Positions 26,418 to 34,782 of a stretch of DNA of 64,000 bases are shown piece by piece (within the stretch, counting starts at the first letter, position 1; each line of letters begins with the position of its first letter). The stretch comes from Lysobacter sp. FW306-1B-D06B (GTDB lineage Bacteria; Pseudomonadota; Gammaproteobacteria; Xanthomonadales; Xanthomonadaceae). A program made the position numbers and the translations under genes. The stretch spans positions 2,542,001-2,606,000 of the forward strand of contig NZ_CP151802.1 in NCBI RefSeq assembly GCF_038446665.1. The letters run 5' to 3'. Below the pieces are notes generated by a model. The model did not search any database and was not told the origin of the DNA. It saw only the letters and a list, made by a program, of their open reading frames with translations.

Positions 26418-27557
26418 CTACTTCTTCTCCGCCACGAACGCCCGCGCCTTCACCGGACTGCCTGCGGTCAGCAGCGCGTTCGGCGCCAGCACGACGGTGT
26501 CGTTTGCCGCCACGCCGGAGAGGATCTCGATGTCATTGCCCAGGTTGCGCCCCAGGGTGACATCGCGGAAGTCGAGCCTGCCGTCCTTCACGGTCGCCAC
26601 CTGCGCGCCGCTGCCGCGCTGGATCACCGTCGACACCGGCACCACCATCGCCGGCGCCGCGCGCGAGAGATGCAGGGCGACCGTACCGACCATGCCGGCG
26701 GGAATGCGGCTGTCGGGATTGGGCAGGCGCAGCTCGGTACGCATCACGCCCGCATCGCGCGAGATGGCATTCGCGCTGCGCACGACCTGCGCCTTGAACG
26801 TCTGGCCCGGGAGTTCGGGGAAGGTGACGTCGCCTTCCACGCCGGCCTGCAACTGCAGCGCCACGTTCTGCGGAACGTCGACCACCACGCGCAGCGGATC
26901 GAGCGCGTTCACCTCGAACATCGGTTCGGCACTGGCCGCATCGCCGACCACGCGATCGCCGCGTTCCACATTGCGCGCGACGACGATGCCGGAGAACGGT
27001 GCACGCACGGTCTGGAAGCCCTGTCGCTCGCGCGCAGCCGCCAGTCGCGCTTCGGCGGCGCCGCGCGCGGCGATGGCCACGTCGTAGTTGGCCTTGCGGT
27101 CGCTGTAGAGCTCCTTGGAGATCGCGCCGGAGCCGATGAGCACTTCGGCGCGGTCGTAGTTCACCTTCGCCAGTTCCTGGTCGGCCTTGGCCTGGGCGAG
27201 CACGGCGGCGGCTTCGCGCACGGCCTGGTCGGATTCGGGCGCGGAGATCACCGCCAGCACCTGGCCGGCTTCGACCTTGTCGCCCAGGTCGGCGCGGCGT
27301 TCGCTGACGAAGCCGGTCGCGCGCGGGAAGAGCTGCGCCGATTCTCCGGCGAGCGCGCGCGCGGGCAGGCGCAGTTCGAAGGTGTTGTCGGCGGCCTTGG
27401 CCTGCACGGTCAGGACTTCCGCCACGACCTGCGGCGGCGTGGTTTCGGCCGAGCTGCCGTTACAGCCGGTCAGCGCGATCGCGAGCGACAGCGCGCTGAA
27501 GGCGAGCAGGGCACCCCGTGCCGACGTGAAGCGCGCGTGAGAGAGGGAGGTGGTCAT
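26418..27557 (-). CDS. RND efflux periplasmic adaptor (membrane fusion) lipoprotein
   Basis: 379 residues from the ATG at 27557, which overlaps the stop of the RND pump gene (ATGA). The lipobox 'ALTGC' (Cys 32) anchors it to the inner membrane. The adaptor structure is complete: lipoyl half-motifs 'GFVSERRADLGDKVEAGQVLAVISAP' and 'QTVRAPFSGIVVARNVERGDRVV', an alpha-hairpin between them ('AVREAAAVLAQAKADQELAKVNYDRAEVL'), then beta-barrel and membrane-proximal domains. It connects the pump to an outer-membrane channel. No outer-membrane factor gene is present in this window. Confidence 0.92.
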   Translation of the reverse strand: MTTSLSHARFTSARGALLAFSALSLAIALTGCNGSSAETTPPQVVAEVLTVQAKAADNTFELRLPARALAGESAQLFPRATGFVSERRADLGDKVEAGQVLAVISAPESDQAVREAAAVLAQAKADQELAKVNYDRAEVLIGSGAISKELYSDRKANYDVAIAARGAAEARLAAARERQGFQTVRAPFSGIVVARNVERGDRVVGDAASAEPMFEVNALDPLRVVVDVPQNVALQLQAGVEGDVTFPELPGQTFKAQVVRSANAISRDAGVMRTELRLPNPDSRIPAGMVGTVALHLSRAAPAMVVPVSTVIQRGSGAQVATVKDGRLDFRDVTLGRNLGNDIEILSGVAANDTVVLAPNALLTAGSPVKARAFVAEKK

Positions 27558-30500
27558 GGGGTGGCTCCTGCTTCGGCACCTTCGGCACCGGGCACGTCTT
27601 CGGGATGGGCGGCATGGCGCGCGGCGGCGGGCATGCGCCGGCCGAGCACCGCGAGGATCGAGGGAACGAGGATCAGCGTGGCCGGCGTGCCGAACAGCAG
27701 GCCGCCGATGACGGCACGGCCCAGCGGCGCGTTCTGCTCGCCGCCTTCGCCCAGGCCCAGCGCCATCGGCACGATGCCCAGCACCATGGCGCTTGCGGTC
27801 ATCAGCACCGGGCGCAGGCGCACGGCGGCGGATTCGTAGGCGGCGAGTTCCGGATCGTGGCCCTGCGCGACCAGGCCGCGCGCGAAGCTCGTCACCAGCA
27901 CGCTGTTCGCGGTGGACACGCCGATCACCATCATCACGCCCATCAGCGCCGGCACGCTCAGCGGCGTGCCGGTGACGAACAGGGCGAACGCGGCGCCGGC
28001 GATCGCGATGGGCAGGCCGGACATCGCCACCAGCGGCTGTATCCACGACTGGAAGTTCACCACCAGCACGAGGAAGACGAGCGCGGCCGACATCAGCAGG
28101 CCCGCGGCGAGTTCGCTGTAGGCGCTCTGCATCTCGCCGGCCTGGCCGACGATCTCGATGCGGTTGCCGGGCTTGAGGCGGCCTTCCAGTTCCTTGGTAA
28201 TGCCGTTCAATGCGTCGTAGACCGAGCCCAGGTCCGTGCCTTCGACGTTGGCCAGCACGCTGATCGTCGGCGCCAGCGTCGTGCGGGCGAGCGAGGCCGG
28301 CACGCGGCGCGGCGTGACCGTGGCGATGTTGCGCAACAGCACCGCCTGCCCATCGCTGCCGATGCGCAGCGGCGCGTTGAGCAGTTCGTCGATGTTGGTC
28401 ATGTTCACCGGCGGCGCCTGCACCTGCACGGTGTAGGCCAGCGCGTTGACGGTGTCGGTCCAGTACACCGGCGTCACCGTGCCGGAGGAGCCCAACACCG
28501 CGAGCACGGCGCGACTGGCCTGCTGCGCATCCAGGCCGAGTTGCGCGGCACGCGTGCGGTCGATGTGCACCTGGTATTCGGGCAGATCGAGCACCTGGCG
28601 CAGCGCGACGTCCACCGCGCCCGGGACTTTGCCCAGTCGCTGTTCGATCTCACGCGCGAGCGCAAGATTGCCCGCGTTGTCGCGACCGATGATGCGCACC
28701 TCGAACGCCGCCGCGGCCGAACCGGCCAGCGTGCGGCTGGTCGCGTCCGGCGGGCGCTCGAACATCTTCACGTCGGGGTACTTCTGGGCGATGAGGTGGC
28801 GGATCTTCGACAGGTATTCGTGGCTGGGGCCGTGCGGCGTCTTCAGCTGCAGCATGATCTCGGCCTCGAACGAGCCGACCACCGCGCTGTCGACCAGCGA
28901 CAGGTTCACGGCGTCGGGCACGCCGATCTGCTCGTAGACGGTCTGCAATTCGTCGGCCGGAACGATCTTGCGGATCTCGCGCTGGATGTCGGTGACGCGC
29001 GCAGCGGTTTCCTCAAGACGCGTGCCCGACGGGAAACGCACCTGGAAACGCAGCTGGCCGGCATCGACATGCGGGAAGTACTCGCGGCCCAGCGACACCG
29101 CCGACACGCCGCCGATGGCGATCACCAGCAGCGCGGCAATGGCGAGCACGCCGCCGTGGTGGCCCAGCTTCACCAGCAACGCATGGTGCCGGTCGCGCAG
29201 CGAATCCAGCGTGTGCTCGACCTTGTGGTTGATCTTGAGCAGCAACTTCTCGGGCGCCCAGCGCGGGTTCGCGCGGCTCTTGATGTCCGCCGGCAGCAGC
29301 AGGTAGCACAGCACCGGGATGAGCGTGCGCGAGAGCAGGAACGAGGCGAGCATCGCGAAGATCACCGCCAGCGCCAGTGGCGTGAACACCCACGCCGACA
29401 GGCCCGTCATCAGCAGGATCGGCGTGAGCACGATGCAGATGGCGATGGTGGACACCATCTCCGGGAACACGACTTCCTTCGCGCTGTCCAGGATCGCCGT
29501 TCGCACGTCCTTGCCCAGGGCGATGTTGCGGTTGGTGTTCTCCACGTCCACCACGGCGTTGTCGACCAGGATGCCGATCGCCAGCGCCAGGCCGCCCAGC
29601 GTCATCACGTTGAAGGTGTAGCCCAGCAGGCTGAGCATCGCGACGGAGGCGAGCAGCGCCAGCGGAATCGCCGACAGCACGATCAGGCTGGAACGCCACG
29701 AGCCGATGAACACCAGCACCACCAGTGCGACCAGCAGGCCGACCAGCAGCGCTTCGTGGCGGATCGAGCCGATCGCGTTGTCGACGAACACCGACTGGTC
29801 GAAGATCGGCTGGATGCGCGTGCCGGGCGGCGCGGAGGCTTCGATTTCGGGAAGACGCTCGCGCACCGAGCGCACCAGCTCCACGGCCGATGCGTTGCCG
29901 AGCTTGATCAGCGCAACGGCCACCGCGCTGGAACCGTCCATGCGCGCGACGTTGGTCTGCAATGCGCCGCCGTCGCGCACCGAAGCGATGTCGCGCACGT
30001 ACACCAGCGTGCCGTTGCGCGAGGCAACGGGGATGTCGAGGAAGTCCGCCGCCGTTGCGGGGCTCGTGTCGAGCGAGATCTGCATCTCGCGCGCGTTTTC
30101 GCGGATCGCGCCGGAGGGCAGGGTGGGGCTGCCGCGTTCGAGCGCGCCGGTGACGTCGGCCGGCGTGAGGCCGTAGGTCTGCAACGCCGCCGGGTTGAGG
30201 TCGACCATGATCTGCCGTGCCGCGCCGCCGTAGGGCAGCGACATGCGGATGCCGGGGATCGTCTGGATCTGCGAGCGCAATTGCAGGCGCGCGTAGTCGT
30301 ACAGCTGTGCTTCGGTCAGCGAATCCGAGGACAGCACCAGCATCAGCACCGGCGTGGAGGACACGTTGTTGCGGATCACCAGCGGCGGCGAAGTGCCCGG
30401 CGGCATGCGGCGCAGGATCGTCTGCGAGACCGAGGTGATCTGGCCCAGTGCGCGATCCAGGCTCACCGTGGGCTGGAAATCGATGCGCACGATGCTGGCG

Positions 30501-30763
30501 CCGTTGATCGTCTCCGAGCGCACTTCTTTCAGGTCATCGACCGTGTTCATGATCGCCACCTCGGAGAACGAGGTGAGCTTGGCGGCCATGTCCGCAGCCG
30601 GCAGGCCGTTGTAGGTCCACACCAGGTTGACCGAGGGGATGCCGACCTCGGGGAGGATGTCGGTGGGCATGCGCCGCGCGGCCAGGGTGCCGAACAGCAG
30701 GATCAGGATCGCGAGCACGCCGATGGTGTACCGGCGGCTCAGGGCGTACTGGACAATCCACAT
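27554..30763 (-). CDS. RND-family inner-membrane efflux transporter (AcrB/MdtB-like)
   Basis: 1069 residues, full length for the family, with twelve predicted membrane spans and two large periplasmic loops. It opens with 'MWIVQYALSRRYTIGVLAILILLFG' and contains 'MPTDILPEVGIPSVNLVWTYNG'. The proton-relay helix reads 'GGLALAIGILVDNAVVDVENTNR', with the acidic residue expected in H+-driven pumps. There is a matching second-half segment 'SGLPIAIAGAAFALFVTGTPLSVPALMGVMMVIGVSTANSVLV'. It expels drugs, solvents or other small molecules from the periplasm or inner membrane. It is first in the operon and divergent from the AraC-type gene. Substrate unknown. Confidence 0.92.
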   Translation of the reverse strand: MWIVQYALSRRYTIGVLAILILLFGTLAARRMPTDILPEVGIPSVNLVWTYNGLPAADMAAKLTSFSEVAIMNTVDDLKEVRSETINGASIVRIDFQPTVSLDRALGQITSVSQTILRRMPPGTSPPLVIRNNVSSTPVLMLVLSSDSLTEAQLYDYARLQLRSQIQTIPGIRMSLPYGGAARQIMVDLNPAALQTYGLTPADVTGALERGSPTLPSGAIRENAREMQISLDTSPATAADFLDIPVASRNGTLVYVRDIASVRDGGALQTNVARMDGSSAVAVALIKLGNASAVELVRSVRERLPEIEASAPPGTRIQPIFDQSVFVDNAIGSIRHEALLVGLLVALVVLVFIGSWRSSLIVLSAIPLALLASVAMLSLLGYTFNVMTLGGLALAIGILVDNAVVDVENTNRNIALGKDVRTAILDSAKEVVFPEMVSTIAICIVLTPILLMTGLSAWVFTPLALAVIFAMLASFLLSRTLIPVLCYLLLPADIKSRANPRWAPEKLLLKINHKVEHTLDSLRDRHHALLVKLGHHGGVLAIAALLVIAIGGVSAVSLGREYFPHVDAGQLRFQVRFPSGTRLEETAARVTDIQREIRKIVPADELQTVYEQIGVPDAVNLSLVDSAVVGSFEAEIMLQLKTPHGPSHEYLSKIRHLIAQKYPDVKMFERPPDATSRTLAGSAAAAFEVRIIGRDNAGNLALAREIEQRLGKVPGAVDVALRQVLDLPEYQVHIDRTRAAQLGLDAQQASRAVLAVLGSSGTVTPVYWTDTVNALAYTVQVQAPPVNMTNIDELLNAPLRIGSDGQAVLLRNIATVTPRRVPASLARTTLAPTISVLANVEGTDLGSVYDALNGITKELEGRLKPGNRIEIVGQAGEMQSAYSELAAGLLMSAALVFLVLVVNFQSWIQPLVAMSGLPIAIAGAAFALFVTGTPLSVPALMGVMMVIGVSTANSVLVTSFARGLVAQGHDPELAAYESAAVRLRPVLMTASAMVLGIVPMALGLGEGGEQNAPLGRAVIGGLLFGTPATLILVPSILAVLGRRMPAAARHAAHPEDVPGAEGAEAGATP

Positions 30764-31027
30764 GGTGCGGCCGGCCTCTGCGGGGCGAAGCGTCTGGAGA
30801 CGGCGCCAACCGCAACGTCCCGCGCGACCTGCGCCGCGACGGGCGGCAGGGCGTGGGGCACGACGCGTGGGCCTTTCGTGTCCGGGTTATGGTCGCGCCG
30901 CGGCGGTTGCGTTGGAAAGTCCATTGCTGCGAAATCATTGCCCGATCCTGCAAATCGACCGGATCGGCAACATGACCTCTGGCCTAGACGCCATAATCGG
31001 CATGGTTGAGGAACGTGACGGAACGCC

Positions 31028-31966
31028 ATGAATGCCAGTGTTTCCACGGCAACGCCCGAACACCATGCCGGTTGCCCCGCGCTGCGCGAGCTTGCCGGCC
31101 GGATTGCCCGATTGACGCCGTCCGACGGCGTCCATGGCACCGCGTACGCGCCGCTGAGCGTGGTCCGCATCAGCCAGCCGACCGAGTGCATGCCGGCCGT
31201 GTACGAGCCGCGTCTGGTGATCGTCGCGCAGGGCTGCAAGACCGCGACGCTGGCGGGGCAGACCTACTACTACAACCCGCTCAACTACCTCGTCGTGTCG
31301 GTGACGCTGCCGGTGTCGGGGCAGGTGATCGAGGCCACGCCGGATGAGCCGTACCTGTGCCTGCGCCTGGACATCGATCCGGACGACGTGGCGAGTCTTC
31401 TCGTGGACGCCGGGCAGTCGCCGGCACCGCCGCCTTCAGGCGTGGACCCGGGGCTGTACGCCGCGCGCGTCAACGCGCCGCTGATGGACGCCGTGTTGCG
31501 GTTGATGCGCCTGCTCGACGCGCCGGACGATCTGGCGATGCTCGCGGCGATGACGCGGCGCGAGATCCTCTATCGCGTGCTCACCGGCGAACTCGGCTAC
31601 CGCCTGCGTGCACTGGCGATGACCGACACACGCTCCAGCCGCATCGCGCGCGCCGTGGCGAAGCTGCGCGAGGACTACCTGGAGCCGCTGAGCATCGATG
31701 AACTCGCGCGCACCGTGCACATGAGCACTTCCTCGTTCCACCACCAGTTCAAGGCGGTGACGACGATGTCGCCGCTGCAGTTCCAGAAGCATCTGCGCCT
31801 GCACGAAGCGCGGCGCCTGATGATGGCCGGCGGCATGGAGGCGCTCTCCGCCGCGCGCCATGTCGGCTACGAGAGCCCGTCGCAGTTCAGTCGCGAGTAC
31901 AAGCGCCTGTTCGGTGCGCCGCCACGCTCGGAGGTGGGTCGTTCGCGGGGTGTGCCGCAGGTGTAG
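31028..31966 (+). CDS. AraC-family transcriptional regulator
   Basis: 312 residues. The N-terminal AraC-type sensor region (about 30-185: 'EPRLVIVAQGCKTATLAGQTYYYNPLNYLVVSVTLPVSGQVIEA') is the cupin-like AraC_N domain, and the C-terminal part has two helix-turn-helix motifs ('LSIDELARTVHMSTSSFHHQFKAVTTMSPLQFQKHLRLHEARRLM', 'AARHVGYESPSQFSREYKRLFGAPP'). It is divergent from the RND operon across 264 bases, which makes it the probable regulator of that pump. The inducer is unknown. Weak ribosome-binding site (GAGGAA further upstream than usual). Confidence 0.9.
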   Translation: MNASVSTATPEHHAGCPALRELAGRIARLTPSDGVHGTAYAPLSVVRISQPTECMPAVYEPRLVIVAQGCKTATLAGQTYYYNPLNYLVVSVTLPVSGQVIEATPDEPYLCLRLDIDPDDVASLLVDAGQSPAPPPSGVDPGLYAARVNAPLMDAVLRLMRLLDAPDDLAMLAAMTRREILYRVLTGELGYRLRALAMTDTRSSRIARAVAKLREDYLEPLSIDELARTVHMSTSSFHHQFKAVTTMSPLQFQKHLRLHEARRLMMAGGMEALSAARHVGYESPSQFSREYKRLFGAPPRSEVGRSRGVPQV

Positions 31967-32147
31967 GTCTCCCGGGCCGCCGCTGCGCCCGCCCGCCCGC
32001 CTGAAGTCGGGCGCCAATCCCCACGGTGGGGAGTGGCGCGCCCGCTGCGTTGTGTTCATTCGGGCACAACAGCCGGCCGTGGGCGCCGTCAGACTGGACG
32101 CGCGCCGGCACGCGCCGATGCATCCGACGCCAACAGGGGATCGCGCC

Positions 32148-32720
32148 ATGAGCACGTTGCAGGACCTGAGGATCGATTTCGAACGCCGTAGCCGTCGTTC
32201 CATGTCCATGCCGATCGCCGGGACCATCGTCTGGTCGGTGGCGGGCGTCGCCGGACTGTTCCTGCCTCTGAAATCGGGCGTCACCGTGCTCGTGCTCGCG
32301 ATGGCGCTGATCTTCCCGCTCGCCCTGGCCGTCGCGTCCGTTCGCGGCGAGGAACTCACCGGCCGCGACAATCCGCTGTCACGGCTGATGGGCGCGTGCG
32401 TGGTGATGGTCAACCTGCTGTGGGCACTGCACATCCCGCTGTACTTCGCGATGCCGCGGTTCGTGCCGCTGAGCCTGGGAATCGCGCTCGGGCTGCACTG
32501 GGTCGTGTACTCGTGGATCGTCGCGCATCCGCTGGGTTACCGGCACGCGATCGTGCGCACCCTCGGGCTGCTCGCGGCGTGGTGGCTGTTTCCGGAATGG
32601 CCGGTCACGGCCTGCGCGGCGGTCGTGGTCGCCGCCTATGCGTTCACGCTGGTCGAGATGGCGCGCCGCCCCGTGCCTGCCTTGGCGCAACCGGCGCAGA
32701 TCGCCTCCGAGCCGGCCTGA
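32148..32720 (+). CDS. Small multi-pass membrane protein (DUF7010-like)
   Basis: 190 residues with about five to six hydrophobic helices and a basic N-terminus ('MSTLQDLRIDFERRSRRSMSMPIAGTIVWSVAGVAGLFL'). The arrangement and the opening segment resemble the DUF7010 group, for which no function is known to me. The ATG at 32148 follows a purine-rich 'AGGGGAT' about 6 bases upstream. It follows the AraC-type gene on the same strand after 181 bases and is convergent with pgl, 7 bases away. The role is not inferable from context. Confidence 0.65.
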   Translation: MSTLQDLRIDFERRSRRSMSMPIAGTIVWSVAGVAGLFLPLKSGVTVLVLAMALIFPLALAVASVRGEELTGRDNPLSRLMGACVVMVNLLWALHIPLYFAMPRFVPLSLGIALGLHWVVYSWIVAHPLGYRHAIVRTLGLLAAWWLFPEWPVTACAAVVVAAYAFTLVEMARRPVPALAQPAQIASEPA

Positions 32721-32727
32721 TCCGGCG

Positions 32728-33468
32728 TCATTCGCACCAGTGCACTTCCAAGGGTCGGCCGTGCTTGCTGTCCAGTGCGAGCAGCACGGGCCAGCGTTGC
32801 GGGTCGTTTGATGCGACGGCCTGCTCGAAGATCATGCGCTTGCGCTCGCCCTGCAACAGCAGAAGGCGATGCGGGATGCGCGCCAGACCGTACGGCGTGA
32901 GGCTGATGCGGCGCGGCCACTGGCGAGCGCCCGGGCAATCGTGCGCGTCCACGACCGCGTAGTCGCGCGGGCTGGCGAGGATGCGGTCGAAACCTTCCAT
33001 GCCGGGGAACAGCGACGCGACGTGGCCGTCTTCGCCCATGCCGAGCACCGCGATGGCCGCCTGGTTGCGCGCGTGCGCGTTGGCGGTGGCCACCGCGCCT
33101 TCGATGTGGCGGCCGGGCTGCGTCATCGGTTCGAAATGCGCGACGGCGGCGTGATCGCGCAGCAGGTCGCGGTGCACGAGCCAGGCGTTGCTGTCGGGGT
33201 CGTCGGGCAGCAGCCAGCGCTCGTCGACCAGACCGACATCCACGCGCTCCCACTCGAGCGGTGCCTGCGACAGAGCGCGATAGACCGGCCCCGGCGTGCC
33301 ACCGCCGGACAGCAGCAACCGCGCGCGCGGCCGCAGGCTCAGTTCGCGGCGCAGTTCGGCGGCGATCGCCACGGCCGCGGCCCAGGTCCAGACCTCGTGG
33401 TTCGGATGCACGTGCAGCACGTACGCCGCAGCGGCGTCGTCGCGCGGAAGGGGCGAGCGGTCGGCCAT
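32728..33468 (-). CDS. pgl: 6-phosphogluconolactonase
   Basis: 246 residues. It carries the sugar-phosphate-binding 'LLLSGGGTPGPVYRALSQAPLEWERVDVGLVDERWL' motif and the 'IAVLGMGEDGHVASLFPG' loop with the catalytic histidine, both typical of the Pgl (DevB) family. It hydrolyses 6-phosphogluconolactone to 6-phosphogluconate in the pentose-phosphate and Entner-Doudoroff routes. It lies 40 bases after glk on the same strand, so the pair probably forms one transcript that channels glucose released by the upstream beta-glucosidase. Confidence 0.93.
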   Translation of the reverse strand: MADRSPLPRDDAAAAYVLHVHPNHEVWTWAAAVAIAAELRRELSLRPRARLLLSGGGTPGPVYRALSQAPLEWERVDVGLVDERWLLPDDPDSNAWLVHRDLLRDHAAVAHFEPMTQPGRHIEGAVATANAHARNQAAIAVLGMGEDGHVASLFPGMEGFDRILASPRDYAVVDAHDCPGARQWPRRISLTPYGLARIPHRLLLLQGERKRMIFEQAVASNDPQRWPVLLALDSKHGRPLEVHWCE

Positions 33469-33508
33469 GCGCGAATCCTCGCACAGCCCACCTCAAGACG
33501 ACGTCTGC

Positions 33509-34498
33509 TTACGCGACGTCCTGGGCGAGCGCGGCGGCGCCGAGCAGGCCCGGCTGCGGATGCACCACCGCCAGGGTCGGAATGCGCGCCATCACCGGCG
33601 AGAACCGGCCCTTGTATTCGAAGCGCTGGCGGAAGCCGGAATGGGCGATCGACGGCAGCAGCTTGGGCACCAGCCCGCCGGTGAGGAAGACGCCGTCCCA
33701 TGCGCCCAGCGTCAGCACCAGATCGCCGGCCGCCGCGCCGAATACCGCGCAAAAGACGTCGATCGTGCGCAGGCTGCGCGGGTCGCCGTCTTTCGCCCGC
33801 GCGGTGACGTCGGCGGGCGTGAGCGGGCCGGGGTCTTCGCCGGCGATGTTGCTCAGCGCACGGTGCAGGTTCACCAGGCCCTGGCCGCTGACCAGGCGTT
33901 CGTTCGACACGCGACCGAACTCGGCCGACATCTGCTGGAGGATCTCGATCTCCTCCGGCGAGTTCGGCGCGAAGCTGACATGGCCGCCTTCGGTCTGCAG
34001 CGGAAAATGGCGGCCGCCGCGACGCAGCAGCCCGCCCACGCCCAGGCCGGTTCCCGCGCCGATGATGGCGAAGGTGCGGTCCTGGCGATCGTGTCCATTC
34101 CAGCCGATGCCGCCCAGCGCGACCACATCCTGCGGACGCAGCAGCGAGGCGCCCATGGCCTGCGCGGCGAAGTCGTTGACCAGGCGCAGCGATTCCAGAC
34201 CCAGCGATTCGCCCGTGCGTGCGGCGGAAATCACCCAGGGATGGTTGGTGATGCGCGCCTCATCGCCGTCCACGCGACCGGCCACGGCGAACACGCCCGT
34301 GCGCGCACGCGCGCCGGTGACGTCCAGGTAGTGCGCGGCGGCATCGGCGAGCGAGGGAAAGTCCGCGACGGCGAACTCGCGCACGCTGTCCATCAGCAGC
34401 GGATCGGTGTCGTCGTGCCGGGCCAGCGCGAAACGCGCGTTGGTGCCGCCGATGTCGGCGAGCAGGGCGTGGGATTCGGGGGCGGAGGAGTCGCTCAA
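33509..34498 (-). CDS. glk: Glucokinase
   Basis: 329 residues, the bacterial hexokinase-type Glk. The N-terminal phosphate loop is 'LLADIGGTNARFALARHDD', the sugar-binding region contains 'NDFAAQAMGASLL', and the ATP site contains 'AIIGAGTGLGVGGLL'. It phosphorylates cytoplasmic glucose with ATP. The start at 34498 is TTG. No in-frame ATG lies ahead of the phosphate loop, so either this weak start is used or the gene starts further upstream. Upstream lies the GH1 beta-glucosidase gene, and downstream pgl. Confidence 0.92.
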   Translation of the reverse strand: MSDSSAPESHALLADIGGTNARFALARHDDTDPLLMDSVREFAVADFPSLADAAAHYLDVTGARARTGVFAVAGRVDGDEARITNHPWVISAARTGESLGLESLRLVNDFAAQAMGASLLRPQDVVALGGIGWNGHDRQDRTFAIIGAGTGLGVGGLLRRGGRHFPLQTEGGHVSFAPNSPEEIEILQQMSAEFGRVSNERLVSGQGLVNLHRALSNIAGEDPGPLTPADVTARAKDGDPRSLRTIDVFCAVFGAAAGDLVLTLGAWDGVFLTGGLVPKLLPSIAHSGFRQRFEYKGRFSPVMARIPTLAVVHPQPGLLGAAALAQDVA

Positions 34499-34642
34499 GG
34501 CATCACCACGGCGGAGTCGTCGCGCATCGCGCAGGTTGTCGCGCAGCGTAATGGACCGTCACGCGTCTGTCTGCGATGCGGGCGCGCCAAGGTGATGTCC
34601 GGGCGACTGAATACGAAATCAGCGCGCGGCAACATGGTTCCC

Positions 34643-34716
34643 GTAGCCCGGGGAAGCGAAGCGCATCCGGGCAGATGCGCCGACGAACCCGGGTGCGCTT
34701 CGCTTACCCGGGCTAC
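34643..34716. repeat. Palindromic repeat (GTAGCCCGGG type)
   Basis: Two facing arms, starting GTAGCCCGG...GCGAAGCGCA at 34643 and ending TGCGCTTCGC...CCCGGGCTAC at 34716, form a long imperfect hairpin between the GH1 gene and glk. It resembles REP-type elements. It could also separate expression of the two genes. Confidence 0.65.
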
Positions 34717-34782
34717 AAAGACGGCGGGACCCGCTGCCGAGGGAGGGAATGGGGCAGCGGATCCCGTCGCGAAAACGCGCCC

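Noticed and set aside
27605..31009. 1134-residue plus-strand frame antisense to the RND operon
   Set aside because: Composition is dominated by Arg, His, Gln and Asp as expected of a reverse frame. The RND and adaptor motifs on the minus strand are unambiguous.
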